Part shown: positions 17,496 through 25,133 of the stretch, piece after piece
Layout: every line of letters starts with the position of its first letter
Position numbering within the stretch: the first letter of the stretch is position 1
Assembly (NCBI GenBank): GCA_002439095.1
Contig: DJOT01000015.1
Coordinates: 62,001-126,000, forward strand
DNA length: 64,000 nt
Direction of reading: 5' to 3'
From: Bacteroidales bacterium UBA6431
Lineage (GTDB): Bacteria; Bacteroidota; Bacteroidia; Bacteroidales; UBA932
The notes under the pieces: generated by a model
Databases searched by the model: none
Told to the model about the DNA's origin: nothing
What the model saw: the letters and a program-made list of their open reading frames with translations, nothing else
Translations under genes and position numbers: made by a program

Positions 17496-19589
17496 ATGAC
17501 ACATCCTACATTTTTGACGCGGGTTTTCGTCTCTCTCGCCCTGCTTTCCGCCACCTGCGGCATGCATGCCCAGACCAAAAAGGGGCTGACCGAGACCGAC
17601 CCCGCATTCTACAAGACGGACGAGGCCCGCATCATCGGTGACCAGGTGCTCGCCTACCAGAGGTGCACAGGCGGCTGGCCGAAAAACATCGACATGTCCC
17701 GCCGCCTCACAGATAAAGAACTCGCACAGGTGATGAAGGACAAGTCCAAAACCGACGACTCCACCACCGACAATGATGCCACCACCACCCAGATGACCTA
17801 CCTTGCAAGGCTCTGGAACGCCACACGCGATGCTCGCTACCGGGAGGGCTTCAACAAGGGGGTGGAATATCTTCTGAGCGGGCAGTACGACAACGGCGGC
17901 TGGCCGCAGTTCTGGCCGGGGATGAGGGGCTACCAGGTCAACATCACCTACAACGACGATGCTATGACAAGCACCCTCAACCTCTTCAACGACATCATCC
18001 ACGACACAGCCCCATATACTGCCGGACTGGTGGACGACAGCATGAAGAGCAGACTTCAGACTTCATTCGACAAGGGCATCGAGTGCATCCTTGCCACCCA
18101 GATCAAGGTTGGCGGCAAACCGACGGTGTGGTGTCAGCAGAACGACCCCGAGACGCTGGAGCCTGCCGGAGCGCGCGCATTCGAGCTGCCATCATTCTGC
18201 TCGGCGGAAAGCGTGCCTATAGTCCGGCTGCTGATGGAACTCCCGAATCCAGACAAGAGGGTAAAGGAAGCCGTGCACGGCGCGATGAAGTGGTTCGACA
18301 AATACAAGCTGACAGGGTTCAGGGTCGAACGCACCACCGACAAATACGGAGCCCGGGACACGAGGCTCGTCGAAGACCCTTCGGCACCGGCCATCTGGGC
18401 CAGATTCTATGATCTTGAGCGGTGCGAGCCTTTCGTCTGCGACCGTGACGGGATCATGCGCCGCCGTCTGGAGCAGATAGGACGTGAACGCCGCAGCGGA
18501 TACAGCTGGTACAGCCGCCGCCCCGCCGACCTCTACCCTCTCTACGAGGAGTGGGCGGAGAAACACGACCCGCGCCACAAGGCGAAGATAAGCCTCAAGA
18601 CCAAGGGTGCGAACGAGAACGGAACAATCAACATGTTCCGTGAGCCGGTCCTCAATCCTAAAGACTACGATGTGGTGGTCAAGCCTGGCGAGAGCATTCA
18701 GGCGGCCATAGACAAGGCCCCGGCAAACGGACAATTCAAGATTCTGGTACGCAAGGGTGAATACAGGCAGACACTCAACATAGACAAGCCGGGGATCATC
18801 CTGGTCGGAGAAGACAGGGACAACACCGTGATCGCCCTCTCCGAAGCCGACCTCAAGCCGGGCGAGAAAGAGCCCGGGACAATCATAAACCTCGGAACAG
18901 GAGCAGACGACTGCATCATCAGCGGATTCACGGTACGCAACGAGTTCGATGCCACCCCGACAGCTGACATGCAGCCGCACTGGGTCAAGCACCGCTTCAC
19001 AATCAAGGGCGCGGCCACCAGGACCATCATCGTCAACTGCACCATCACCTCCAACGGCAATGACGCCCTCTCCCTCTGGGCAAAGGGCGGCGGCATGTAC
19101 TACCATGCCGACCTTGACATCGAATGTCCTGGCGTGGACTTCATCTGCCCGCGCGGCTGGTGCTACGCCACCCGTTGCCGCTTCTACGGCGGCGGAAGGG
19201 CCATGATCTGGCACGACGGGCGCGGAGACAAGGACATGAAGTTCGTGATCAACAACTCCGACTTCGATGCGAGCGTCCCGACCCTGCTCGGACGTTACCA
19301 CCACGACCACCAGTTCTTCATCCTCAACTCCGTGGTGAGCAAGAACATCATCAACCGCGACATCATGTACGCCTACTCCGACAAGGTGCTCGACCCGTGC
19401 GAACTCGGGCAGAGGATATACTACTGGCGCAACATCCGCGAAGGCGGGCAGAGCGGCTGGTTGGACGACAACCTCGAAAAGGCCCCAGACCCGAAAGAGT
19501 TCTGGAGTCTGACCGCCTTGAGCACATTCGAGAAGAAATGGGATCCGGAGCAGCGGCTGCGGGATGTATGGAAACTCATCGCCTATTAG
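17496..19589 (+). CDS. PL10 pectate lyase fused to CE8-like pectin methylesterase
   Basis: Two-domain secreted enzyme. After a signal peptide ending near GMHAQ, residues about 30-360 are a PL10 pectate lyase with CTGGWPKN, DNGGWPQFWP and TYNDDAMTSTLNL. Residues about 395-690 form a CE8-type beta-helix beginning KPGESIQAAIDKAP and ILVRKGEYRQTL. It keeps the GVDFI aspartate and the FTVRNEF strand, but the usual QDT nucleophile-helper motif reads NDA and the QAVAL block is not obvious, so esterase activity is plausible but not assured. The fusion would remove methyl groups and cleave the exposed homogalacturonan. It lies 11 bases after GH43. Confidence 0.88.
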   Translation: MTHPTFLTRVFVSLALLSATCGMHAQTKKGLTETDPAFYKTDEARIIGDQVLAYQRCTGGWPKNIDMSRRLTDKELAQVMKDKSKTDDSTTDNDATTTQMTYLARLWNATRDARYREGFNKGVEYLLSGQYDNGGWPQFWPGMRGYQVNITYNDDAMTSTLNLFNDIIHDTAPYTAGLVDDSMKSRLQTSFDKGIECILATQIKVGGKPTVWCQQNDPETLEPAGARAFELPSFCSAESVPIVRLLMELPNPDKRVKEAVHGAMKWFDKYKLTGFRVERTTDKYGARDTRLVEDPSAPAIWARFYDLERCEPFVCDRDGIMRRRLEQIGRERRSGYSWYSRRPADLYPLYEEWAEKHDPRHKAKISLKTKGANENGTINMFREPVLNPKDYDVVVKPGESIQAAIDKAPANGQFKILVRKGEYRQTLNIDKPGIILVGEDRDNTVIALSEADLKPGEKEPGTIINLGTGADDCIISGFTVRNEFDATPTADMQPHWVKHRFTIKGAATRTIIVNCTITSNGNDALSLWAKGGGMYYHADLDIECPGVDFICPRGWCYATRCRFYGGGRAMIWHDGRGDKDMKFVINNSDFDASVPTLLGRYHHDHQFFILNSVVSKNIINRDIMYAYSDKVLDPCELGQRIYYWRNIREGGQSGWLDDNLEKAPDPKEFWSLTALSTFEKKWDPEQRLRDVWKLIAY

Positions 19590-19642
19590 GTTTTGAGCAC
19601 GGAAATTGTTAATTTTGAACTTTGACTAAAACACCATTCACT

Positions 19643-21058
19643 ATGCCATTCATAAATGACGACTTCATGCTTTCCAACGCCACCGCGCGAAAGCTATATC
19701 ACGAGCATGCTGAGAAGATGCCGATAATCGACTATCACTGCCACCTCGTGCCTCAGCAGATTGCCGAAAATATCCAGTTCAGGGACATCACACAGCTCTG
19801 GCTTGTGGACGGCCACTACGGAGACCACTATAAGTGGAGGGCCATGAGAGCCAACGGCGTCTCAGAAGACTACCTCACCGGCGGCAAGCACAGCGCCTGG
19901 GAGACCTTCGAGAAGTGGGCGGAGACCGTCCCTTACACGATGCGCAACCCGCTCTACCACTGGACTCATCTCGAACTCAGCAGGGTGTTCGGAATCGACA
20001 AGCTCCTCAGCCCGGCTACGGCCCGCGAGATCTTCGAGGAGTGCAACGCCAAGCTGGCTACCGAGGAGTTCCGCGGACAGGCCCTCATACGCAAGTTCGG
20101 AGTCGAGACCGTCTGCACCACAGACGACCCGGCAGATGACCTGCATTGGCACAAGATGATCGCTGAACATCCTTTCGGAACCAAGGTCATCCCGGCTTGG
20201 AGGCCTGACAAGGCGATGGCTATAGAAGACCCGGAATCATACAAGGCTTACCTCAAGAAGCTGGGCGAAGCCGCCGACATGGAGATCGACTCTTATGCGG
20301 ATCTCCAGGAAGCTCTCCAGAAGCGTCACGACTTCTTCGCGTCAATGGGATGCAAACTCTCCGACCACGGGCTGGAGAACTTCTACTCAGCCGACTACAA
20401 ACCATTCGAGATTGAGCTGATATTCAAGTCCGTGCTCCTCGGCAAGAAGCCGGGAGCGGCCGAACTCGCCAAGTTCCGCAGCGCATTCCTGCACGATCAG
20501 GCAGTGATGGACGCGGAAGCAGGCTGGGCGCAGCAGTTCCACATCGGAGCCATCCGCAACAACAACACCAAGATGTTCAACCTTGTCGGCCCTGACACAG
20601 GATATGATGCCATCCACGATCAGGAGATCGCGGCCGCGGGCAACAAGTTCTTCAACCGCCTCGCATCGGAGGACAAGCTCACCAAGACCATCCTCTACTG
20701 CCTCAACCCTAAGGACAACGAGGTGATGATGACCATGGCCTACAACTTCAACGACGGCACCGTCCCTGGCAAGATGCAGTTCGGCTCAGGCTGGTGGTTC
20801 CTCGATCAGGAAGTCGGCATGCGCAGGCAGATGGACGCCCTTTCCGTACTTGGACTCTTCAGCCGCTTCGTCGGCATGCTGACCGATTCCCGCAGCTTCA
20901 TCAGCTACCCTCGCCACGAGTATTTCCGCCGCATCCTCTGCGATGTCATCGGCACGGATGTGGAGAACGGCAAACTGCCGGCATCGGAGATGGAGAGAAT
21001 CGGCCAGATGGTCGAGGACATCTCATACAACAACGCAAAGAACTACTTCAATTTCTAA
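19643..21058 (+). CDS. uxaC: Uronate isomerase UxaC
   Basis: Cytoplasmic isomerase of D-galacturonate to D-tagaturonate and D-glucuronate to D-fructuronate. An amidohydrolase-fold opening IIDYHCHLVPQQIAEN carries the metal-binding His-x-His. GLGFSR-like LGLFSRFVGMLTDSRSF and YPRHEYFRR near the C-terminus are family hallmarks. Length is 471 residues, as in E. coli. ATG 19643 is chosen over an upstream TTG because homologues begin with the MPFINDDFML segment. A TAATTTTG box at 19610-19617 could serve as an internal promoter, but no well-spaced -33 element is seen. Confidence 0.96.
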   Translation: MPFINDDFMLSNATARKLYHEHAEKMPIIDYHCHLVPQQIAENIQFRDITQLWLVDGHYGDHYKWRAMRANGVSEDYLTGGKHSAWETFEKWAETVPYTMRNPLYHWTHLELSRVFGIDKLLSPATAREIFEECNAKLATEEFRGQALIRKFGVETVCTTDDPADDLHWHKMIAEHPFGTKVIPAWRPDKAMAIEDPESYKAYLKKLGEAADMEIDSYADLQEALQKRHDFFASMGCKLSDHGLENFYSADYKPFEIELIFKSVLLGKKPGAAELAKFRSAFLHDQAVMDAEAGWAQQFHIGAIRNNNTKMFNLVGPDTGYDAIHDQEIAAAGNKFFNRLASEDKLTKTILYCLNPKDNEVMMTMAYNFNDGTVPGKMQFGSGWWFLDQEVGMRRQMDALSVLGLFSRFVGMLTDSRSFISYPRHEYFRRILCDVIGTDVENGKLPASEMERIGQMVEDISYNNAKNYFNF

Positions 21059-21061
21059 ATC

Positions 21062-21481
21062 ATGGACTACACGAAGAATCCCAATTATATCAAGGCCCTC
21101 GAGTACATGGCCTCCACAGATCTCAACTCCCTCGAGAACGGAAAGCACGTCATCGACGGGGACAAGCTCTTCGTCAACATAGTTGACTCCCAGCTCAAGA
21201 CCCCGGAACAGGCCCGTCTTGAGGTGCACGACAAGTACATCGACATCCAGGTGCCGCTCTCCAAGGACGAGAGCTTCGGAGTGAAGCCGCGCAGCGAGTG
21301 CCGCGAACCGGACGGGGAATTCAACACCGAGAAAGACATCCTTTTCTATAAGGACAAGGACTGGAAGACTGTCACGGTCAAGGCCGGAGACAAGATTGTT
21401 TTCGCACCTGAGACGGCACACGCTCCTCTCATCGGCGAAGGAACCATCCACAAGGCCATCTTCAAGGTAAAAGTGGCATAA
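21062..21481 (+). CDS. YhcH/YjgK/YiaL (DUF386) family protein
   Basis: Small 139-residue cupin-like beta-sandwich protein of the YhcH/YjgK/YiaL family, recognised from DKYIDIQVPL, a later FAPETAHAP motif and the ending IHKAIFKVKV. No signal, so cytoplasmic. A relative, E. coli YhcH (NanQ), acts as a sialic-acid anomerase, so a sugar-acid anomerase role beside UxaC is a reasonable inference but not shown here. It starts 3 bases after uxaC and ends 1 base before GH115, so it is part of the uronate operon. Confidence 0.9.
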   Translation: MDYTKNPNYIKALEYMASTDLNSLENGKHVIDGDKLFVNIVDSQLKTPEQARLEVHDKYIDIQVPLSKDESFGVKPRSECREPDGEFNTEKDILFYKDKDWKTVTVKAGDKIVFAPETAHAPLIGEGTIHKAIFKVKVA

Positions 21482-21482
21482 G

Positions 21483-23969
21483 ATGAGAACGCTGGCCATA
21501 CTGGCGTTCCTGTGGTTCAACGGAGTCTCTCCTGTCACCATCAACGTATCACGCAACGCCGACCCTGTGGTCGGCGTTGCCGTTGATATGCTGCAGGACG
21601 ATCTGGAAGAAGTCACCGGACTCACACCACGCCGGACAGATGCCGGCGGCGCCACCGTCAAGATAATCCAATGCGACAGGGACAGGACAAGCCTTCGCCG
21701 GCTTGGAGTGCCTGCGGACATTGCGGACTCCCTGTCCTTCGTCAAGGAAGCCTTCTATATCGGCACACGCGGCAGGCAAATCATAATTGCAGGCTCCGAT
21801 GGCCGAGGCACCGCATACGGGGCACTTGAACTCTCGCGCCTCGCCGGGGTTTCCCCATGGATATGGTGGGGAGATTCGCGTCCCGAGAAACGTGCTTCTC
21901 TGGAACTTCCGGACGGGTTCAGCACATTCCAGCACCCGTCGGTCGAGTACAGGGGATTCTTTCTCAATGATGAGGACTGGGCTTTCAGGCCTTGGAGCAC
22001 ACAGACATTTTCCCCTCAAGACAATCCCGAGACGATAAGCGCGGACACTTACCGGGAGCTTTTCAAACTCCTTCTCCGCCTGAGGGCGAATACCCTGTGG
22101 CCGGGAATGCATCCGGGCACCACCCCGTTCTTCAATGTTCCCGGTGCGCGCGAGGCGGCGGACTCCTGCGGGATTTTCATCGGCACATCCCACTGCGAGC
22201 CTCTATTGCGCAACAATGTCGGAGAATGGGACGAGTCTGTGCGCGGAAGGTATAACTATATCACAAACAGGCAGGCTGTTCAGGACTATTGGACAGAACG
22301 GCTCGTGGAGATGAAAGGCCGGCCGGGCCTGTACACTATCGGGATGAGAGGCATCCACGACGGCTCGATGGAGGGGGTACGCACATTGGAGGAGAAGACA
22401 TCTGCTCTCCAGCAGGTTATTTACGACCAGAGGGAACTTTTGCGCCGGTACGTCGGTGCAGACGTCCCGCAGATGTTCATGCCGTACAAGGAGGTGCTTG
22501 AGATAATGGAGAACGGCCTTGATGTGCCGGAAGATGTCACCATAGTATGGTGCGATGACAACTACGGCTACATGACACGTCTCAGTTCAGCCCAGCAGCA
22601 GACGCGCAGCGGCGGGGCCGGGGTCTACTACCACCTGAGCTACGCTGGCCGTCCTCATGACTGCCTGTGGCTGAGTTCTACACAGCCAGGGCTGATATAC
22701 CATGAGATGCAGCAGGCCTACGACCACAATGTCCGGAAGCTGTGGATAGCCAACGTCCACGATCCGAAAGTTGCGGCTTATGATCTCGAACTGTTCCTTG
22801 ACATGGCCTGGGACATCCGTTCCGTCGGGCCGCAGAGCGTAAACGCCCATCTTGAAAGATGGCTGTGCAGGGAGTTCGGCGAAGCGACAGGGACATTGCT
22901 CGCTCCGGCTATGAGTGAATATTACCGGCTTGCCTCGATGCGGCGCCCGGAGTTCATGGGCTGGAGCCAGGTAGAGCTTCCCGACAGAGAAAGACACCCG
23001 GGCGGTCTGTCTGCGGCCTCGGATACAGAGTTCAGTTTCAACGAGTTCGGAGATGAAGCACAGCGATACATAGATGGCTTGCGCAAAGTGTCAGCTCACG
23101 TTCTTGAGGCGAAAAAGCATGTTCCGCAAAGAAGTCTGGATGCATATTTCGCCGCTGTGGAATATCCGGTCAACGTGACAAGGGCCATGGCGGAAAAGAT
23201 GCTATATGCCCAGAAAGCACGTGAGCGTGCAAAGACGACTTATGCACCGGGAATCTGGAGGACAGACAGCGTGATGATGGCCTCCGCCGCACTAAGTCAG
23301 GCAGCCTATCAGGAAATAAGAAGTCTGACCAGACACTATAACGATGTGATGTCCGGAGGAAAATGGCGTGGGCTGATGTGCGAAAGGCCGAGAGATCTGC
23401 ATGCTTTCCGGGCTCCGATGCTGCCGGTCATGCTGAACGAAGACGAATGCAGAGCATGGTCTGAAGTTGCAAGTTTCTGGAAAGCCTCCGCTCTGGACAA
23501 CTTGAGCGGGGACTGCCTCACGCGCAACGCCTGCGATTTCTCTTCGGCTTCTGCGGAGGTCACGCCGGTGCAGAATCTGGGGCACAGCGGCAATGCCGTG
23601 CCGGTCCCAAAGGGCGGTACTCTGGGATATGATTTCGCGAGCGGAACCGGCGGCAAAGCTGTACTGAGGATCGCATTGATTCCGACACAGGCCAACGACA
23701 AGGGGGACATACGCTTTTCCGTCTCCGTGGACGGCGGCATCCCTCAAGTCATTTCCATAAAGGAGCCATTCCGCAGCGACCAGTGGAAAGAGAATGTGAT
23801 GCGGGGCCAGAGGGTGGTGGAAATTCCGCTTGAAATCTCCGCCGGCGAGCATACACTGGCACTTGCCGCAGTTGATGACCACATCATCTTCGATCAGTGG
23901 ATGCTGGACTTCAAGCCGGATCGACGGTTCTACCTCTTCCCGGTTCAGCCTCCTCGCGGATTACGTTGA
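21483..23969 (+). CDS. GH115 alpha-glucuronidase
   Basis: Predicted to remove (4-O-methyl-)glucuronic acid side groups from glucuronoxylan. The 828-residue protein has a short signal, an N-terminal alpha/beta domain (GTAYGALELSRLAGVSPW), a TIM barrel with FFLNDEDWAFRPW, LRLRANTLWPGMH, VTIVWCDDNYGYMTRL and YHLSYAGRPHDCLWL, then a C-terminal beta-sandwich. These blocks are characteristic of GH115. The free glucuronate would go to UxaC two genes upstream. It is the last gene before the repeat-rich gap. Confidence 0.93.
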   Translation: MRTLAILAFLWFNGVSPVTINVSRNADPVVGVAVDMLQDDLEEVTGLTPRRTDAGGATVKIIQCDRDRTSLRRLGVPADIADSLSFVKEAFYIGTRGRQIIIAGSDGRGTAYGALELSRLAGVSPWIWWGDSRPEKRASLELPDGFSTFQHPSVEYRGFFLNDEDWAFRPWSTQTFSPQDNPETISADTYRELFKLLLRLRANTLWPGMHPGTTPFFNVPGAREAADSCGIFIGTSHCEPLLRNNVGEWDESVRGRYNYITNRQAVQDYWTERLVEMKGRPGLYTIGMRGIHDGSMEGVRTLEEKTSALQQVIYDQRELLRRYVGADVPQMFMPYKEVLEIMENGLDVPEDVTIVWCDDNYGYMTRLSSAQQQTRSGGAGVYYHLSYAGRPHDCLWLSSTQPGLIYHEMQQAYDHNVRKLWIANVHDPKVAAYDLELFLDMAWDIRSVGPQSVNAHLERWLCREFGEATGTLLAPAMSEYYRLASMRRPEFMGWSQVELPDRERHPGGLSAASDTEFSFNEFGDEAQRYIDGLRKVSAHVLEAKKHVPQRSLDAYFAAVEYPVNVTRAMAEKMLYAQKARERAKTTYAPGIWRTDSVMMASAALSQAAYQEIRSLTRHYNDVMSGGKWRGLMCERPRDLHAFRAPMLPVMLNEDECRAWSEVASFWKASALDNLSGDCLTRNACDFSSASAEVTPVQNLGHSGNAVPVPKGGTLGYDFASGTGGKAVLRIALIPTQANDKGDIRFSVSVDGGIPQVISIKEPFRSDQWKENVMRGQRVVEIPLEISAGEHTLALAAVDDHIIFDQWMLDFKPDRRFYLFPVQPPRGLR

Positions 23970-24359
23970 AAAACCGGGGCTTCTCCCTCCCCTGCACCCC
24001 GCCTACTCTCCTGATCAAGCCCGAGTCCGCATTGACTCCCCGCTAATTACACTGAAGGCCTGTACATCCGTGCGCACTAGACGGCTTTTCACGCACGGAA
24101 TCAGCCCCGTGCGCACGGGGCGAAGGCGATCTGGGCGAAGGCAGTCTGGTTATGTGTTATGGGATGAGCGCAGAGCAATGTCCTTCAGGTGAATGCGTCA
24201 GGGAGAGATGCGGAGCCTGCGACAGACGAAGCGGTGGCGGACAAATCATTATCAATCAGCACTTTAAACGTTTAGCCTCCCCAAATATGGGCATAGGCCA
24301 TATCGCTTTGCGCCTCAGTATCAGGCACTTATCCGCCACTGCTTGCAAAGTTTAGATGA
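23970..24359. other. Gene-free stretch with inverted repeats
   Basis: No credible gene on either strand. Two structures stand out: an 18-base perfect palindrome, GCCCCGTGCGCACGGGGC, at 24104-24121, and a 13-base inverted repeat (one G-U type mismatch) with arms at 24229-24241 and 24332-24344 separated by 90 bases. Neither is followed by a T-run, so termination of the GH115 transcript here is not clear. Confidence 0.5.
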
Positions 24360-24834
24360 GCGTGGCGGAAGCGTCGGCCTTTTGTCCGGCCAAAGGGCGT
24401 TTCTCCGGACAAACTGCGCCTAACACACCGGCGCGGTCGCGGGACTTTGCACCGGCAAAGTCGGAAAGCGACTTCCGGAGGGCCGCGTCAGCGGCGCGGC
24501 GGAGCGTCAGCGAATTTGCGGAGCGAATGAGCAGCGAAGCCGCCCGGCGATGGATTGCAAAGAAAAGGGCATGGCTCGAAGTCCGCATCAGCGGACCGCC
24601 CGGGGCCGGGATTTTGCGTCAGCAAAATTGGAAAGGCCCTTGAGGGCGCAGGGGTCCGGGGATATGCCCAGTAAAAGAAGTGACTGGGGTTGAGAAAGCG
24701 CGCTTGCGCAGCAAGCGCAGGGGTCCGGGGATATGCCCCCAGTGCTCATCAGAGCACCGGCGCGGTCGCGGGACTTTGCACCAGCAAAGTCGGAAAGCGA
24801 CTTGAGCGCCGCAGGGGTCCGGGGATATGCCCCG
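24360..24834. repeat. Mosaic of small palindromes and a thrice-repeated 22-mer
   Basis: Three copies of GCAGGGGTCCGGGGATATGC plus CC lie at 24648-24669, 24717-24738 and 24811-24832. Between and before them are short perfect palindromes: GACTTTGC/GCAAAGTC (about 24442-24461 and 24771-24790), GTCCGC/GCGGAC (24580-24595), ATTTTGC/GCAAAAT (24611-24628), GCGCTTGC/GCAAGCGC (24700-24718) and GTGCTC/GAGCAC (24742-24757). The segment CCGGCGCGGTCGCGGGACTT is present twice. Open frames across it are artefacts of the repeats. This looks like a REP-type or other genome-wide intergenic repeat family. Confidence 0.7.
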
Positions 24835-24835
24835 T

Positions 24836-24865
24836 AAAAAAAGGGAGGCTCCTGGAGACCTCCCT
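24836..24865 (-). terminator. Terminator of the candidate small RNA
   Basis: Stem AGGGAGG (24842-24848) with CCTCCCT (24859-24865) and a 10-base loop; on the minus strand it is followed by a run of six or seven T (24836-24842). Confidence 0.8.
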
Positions 24866-25019
24866 AATTCCGAATACAAAATTATTAACCGCTAATACCC
24901 AGGATAATTTAAGTTAGGTACCGCTTCTGGCAACTGAAGCCAAGGACACCAAAACAAATTACCACAATGACAATGTGACCAAGGCCTCAACTGCCGTAAT
25001 GGTTAGAACTAAAAGCAGC
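24836..25019 (-). ncRNA. Candidate structured small RNA with own promoter and terminator
   Basis: A minus-strand unit of about 185 bases. It has a promoter box TACCTTTG (25031-25024). The predicted start is near 25019. A 13-pair stem joins 24983-24995 with 24929-24941 (three G-U). An outer 8-pair stem joins 25011-25018 with 24921-24928, leaving a 15-base one-sided bulge. The unit ends in a hairpin, AGGGAGG/CCTCCCT at 24842-24865, followed by a T-run. A long rod with a large bulge is reminiscent of 6S-like or other Bacteroidales structured RNAs, but family identity is unproven. No open frame of note. Confidence 0.6.
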
Positions 25020-25023
25020 AATG

Positions 25024-25031
25024 CAAAGGTA
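25024..25031 (-). promoter_or_regulatory. -7 box of the candidate small RNA
   Basis: TACCTTTG on the minus strand matches TAnnTTTG. An AT-rich TTTTTC tract about 20 bases upstream could be a degenerate -33 element. Confidence 0.5.
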
Positions 25032-25053
25032 TATAAGGCATCAGAAAAATTGG

Positions 25054-25061
25054 TATATTTG
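25054..25061 (+). promoter_or_regulatory. -7 box of the propeller-AraC regulator gene
   Basis: TATATTTG matches TAnnTTTG and would give a leader of about 65 bases before the GTG start at 25134. No good -33 element is visible. Confidence 0.5.
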
Positions 25062-25133
25062 CATATTAAAAAGGTGGAATATCATCCAAAAGCATACCAC
25101 ATAAAAGTGGAATTGTATCATAAACTATAGATT

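Noticed and set aside
19592..19617. Strong internal promoter before uxaC
   Set aside because: The TAATTTTG box is good but the nearest TTTG is only 14 bases away, short of the usual spacing, so it is mentioned in the uxaC entry and not listed.
19622..19642. TTG start extending UxaC by seven residues
   Set aside because: The added residues do not match UxaC homologues and an ATG with the family N-terminus follows at 19643.
24104..24121. Terminator for GH115
   Set aside because: The palindrome has no loop and no T-run, so it does not look like a rho-independent terminator.
24352..24643. Open frames on both strands in the repeat-rich gap
   Set aside because: They translate the palindromic repeats (Ala/Arg/Ser-rich, no structure) and overlap each other on opposite strands.
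24648..24832. CRISPR array
   Set aside because: Three copies of a 22-mer are present but spacing is uneven (about 47 and 72 bases), the intervals are themselves palindromic, and no cas gene is near.
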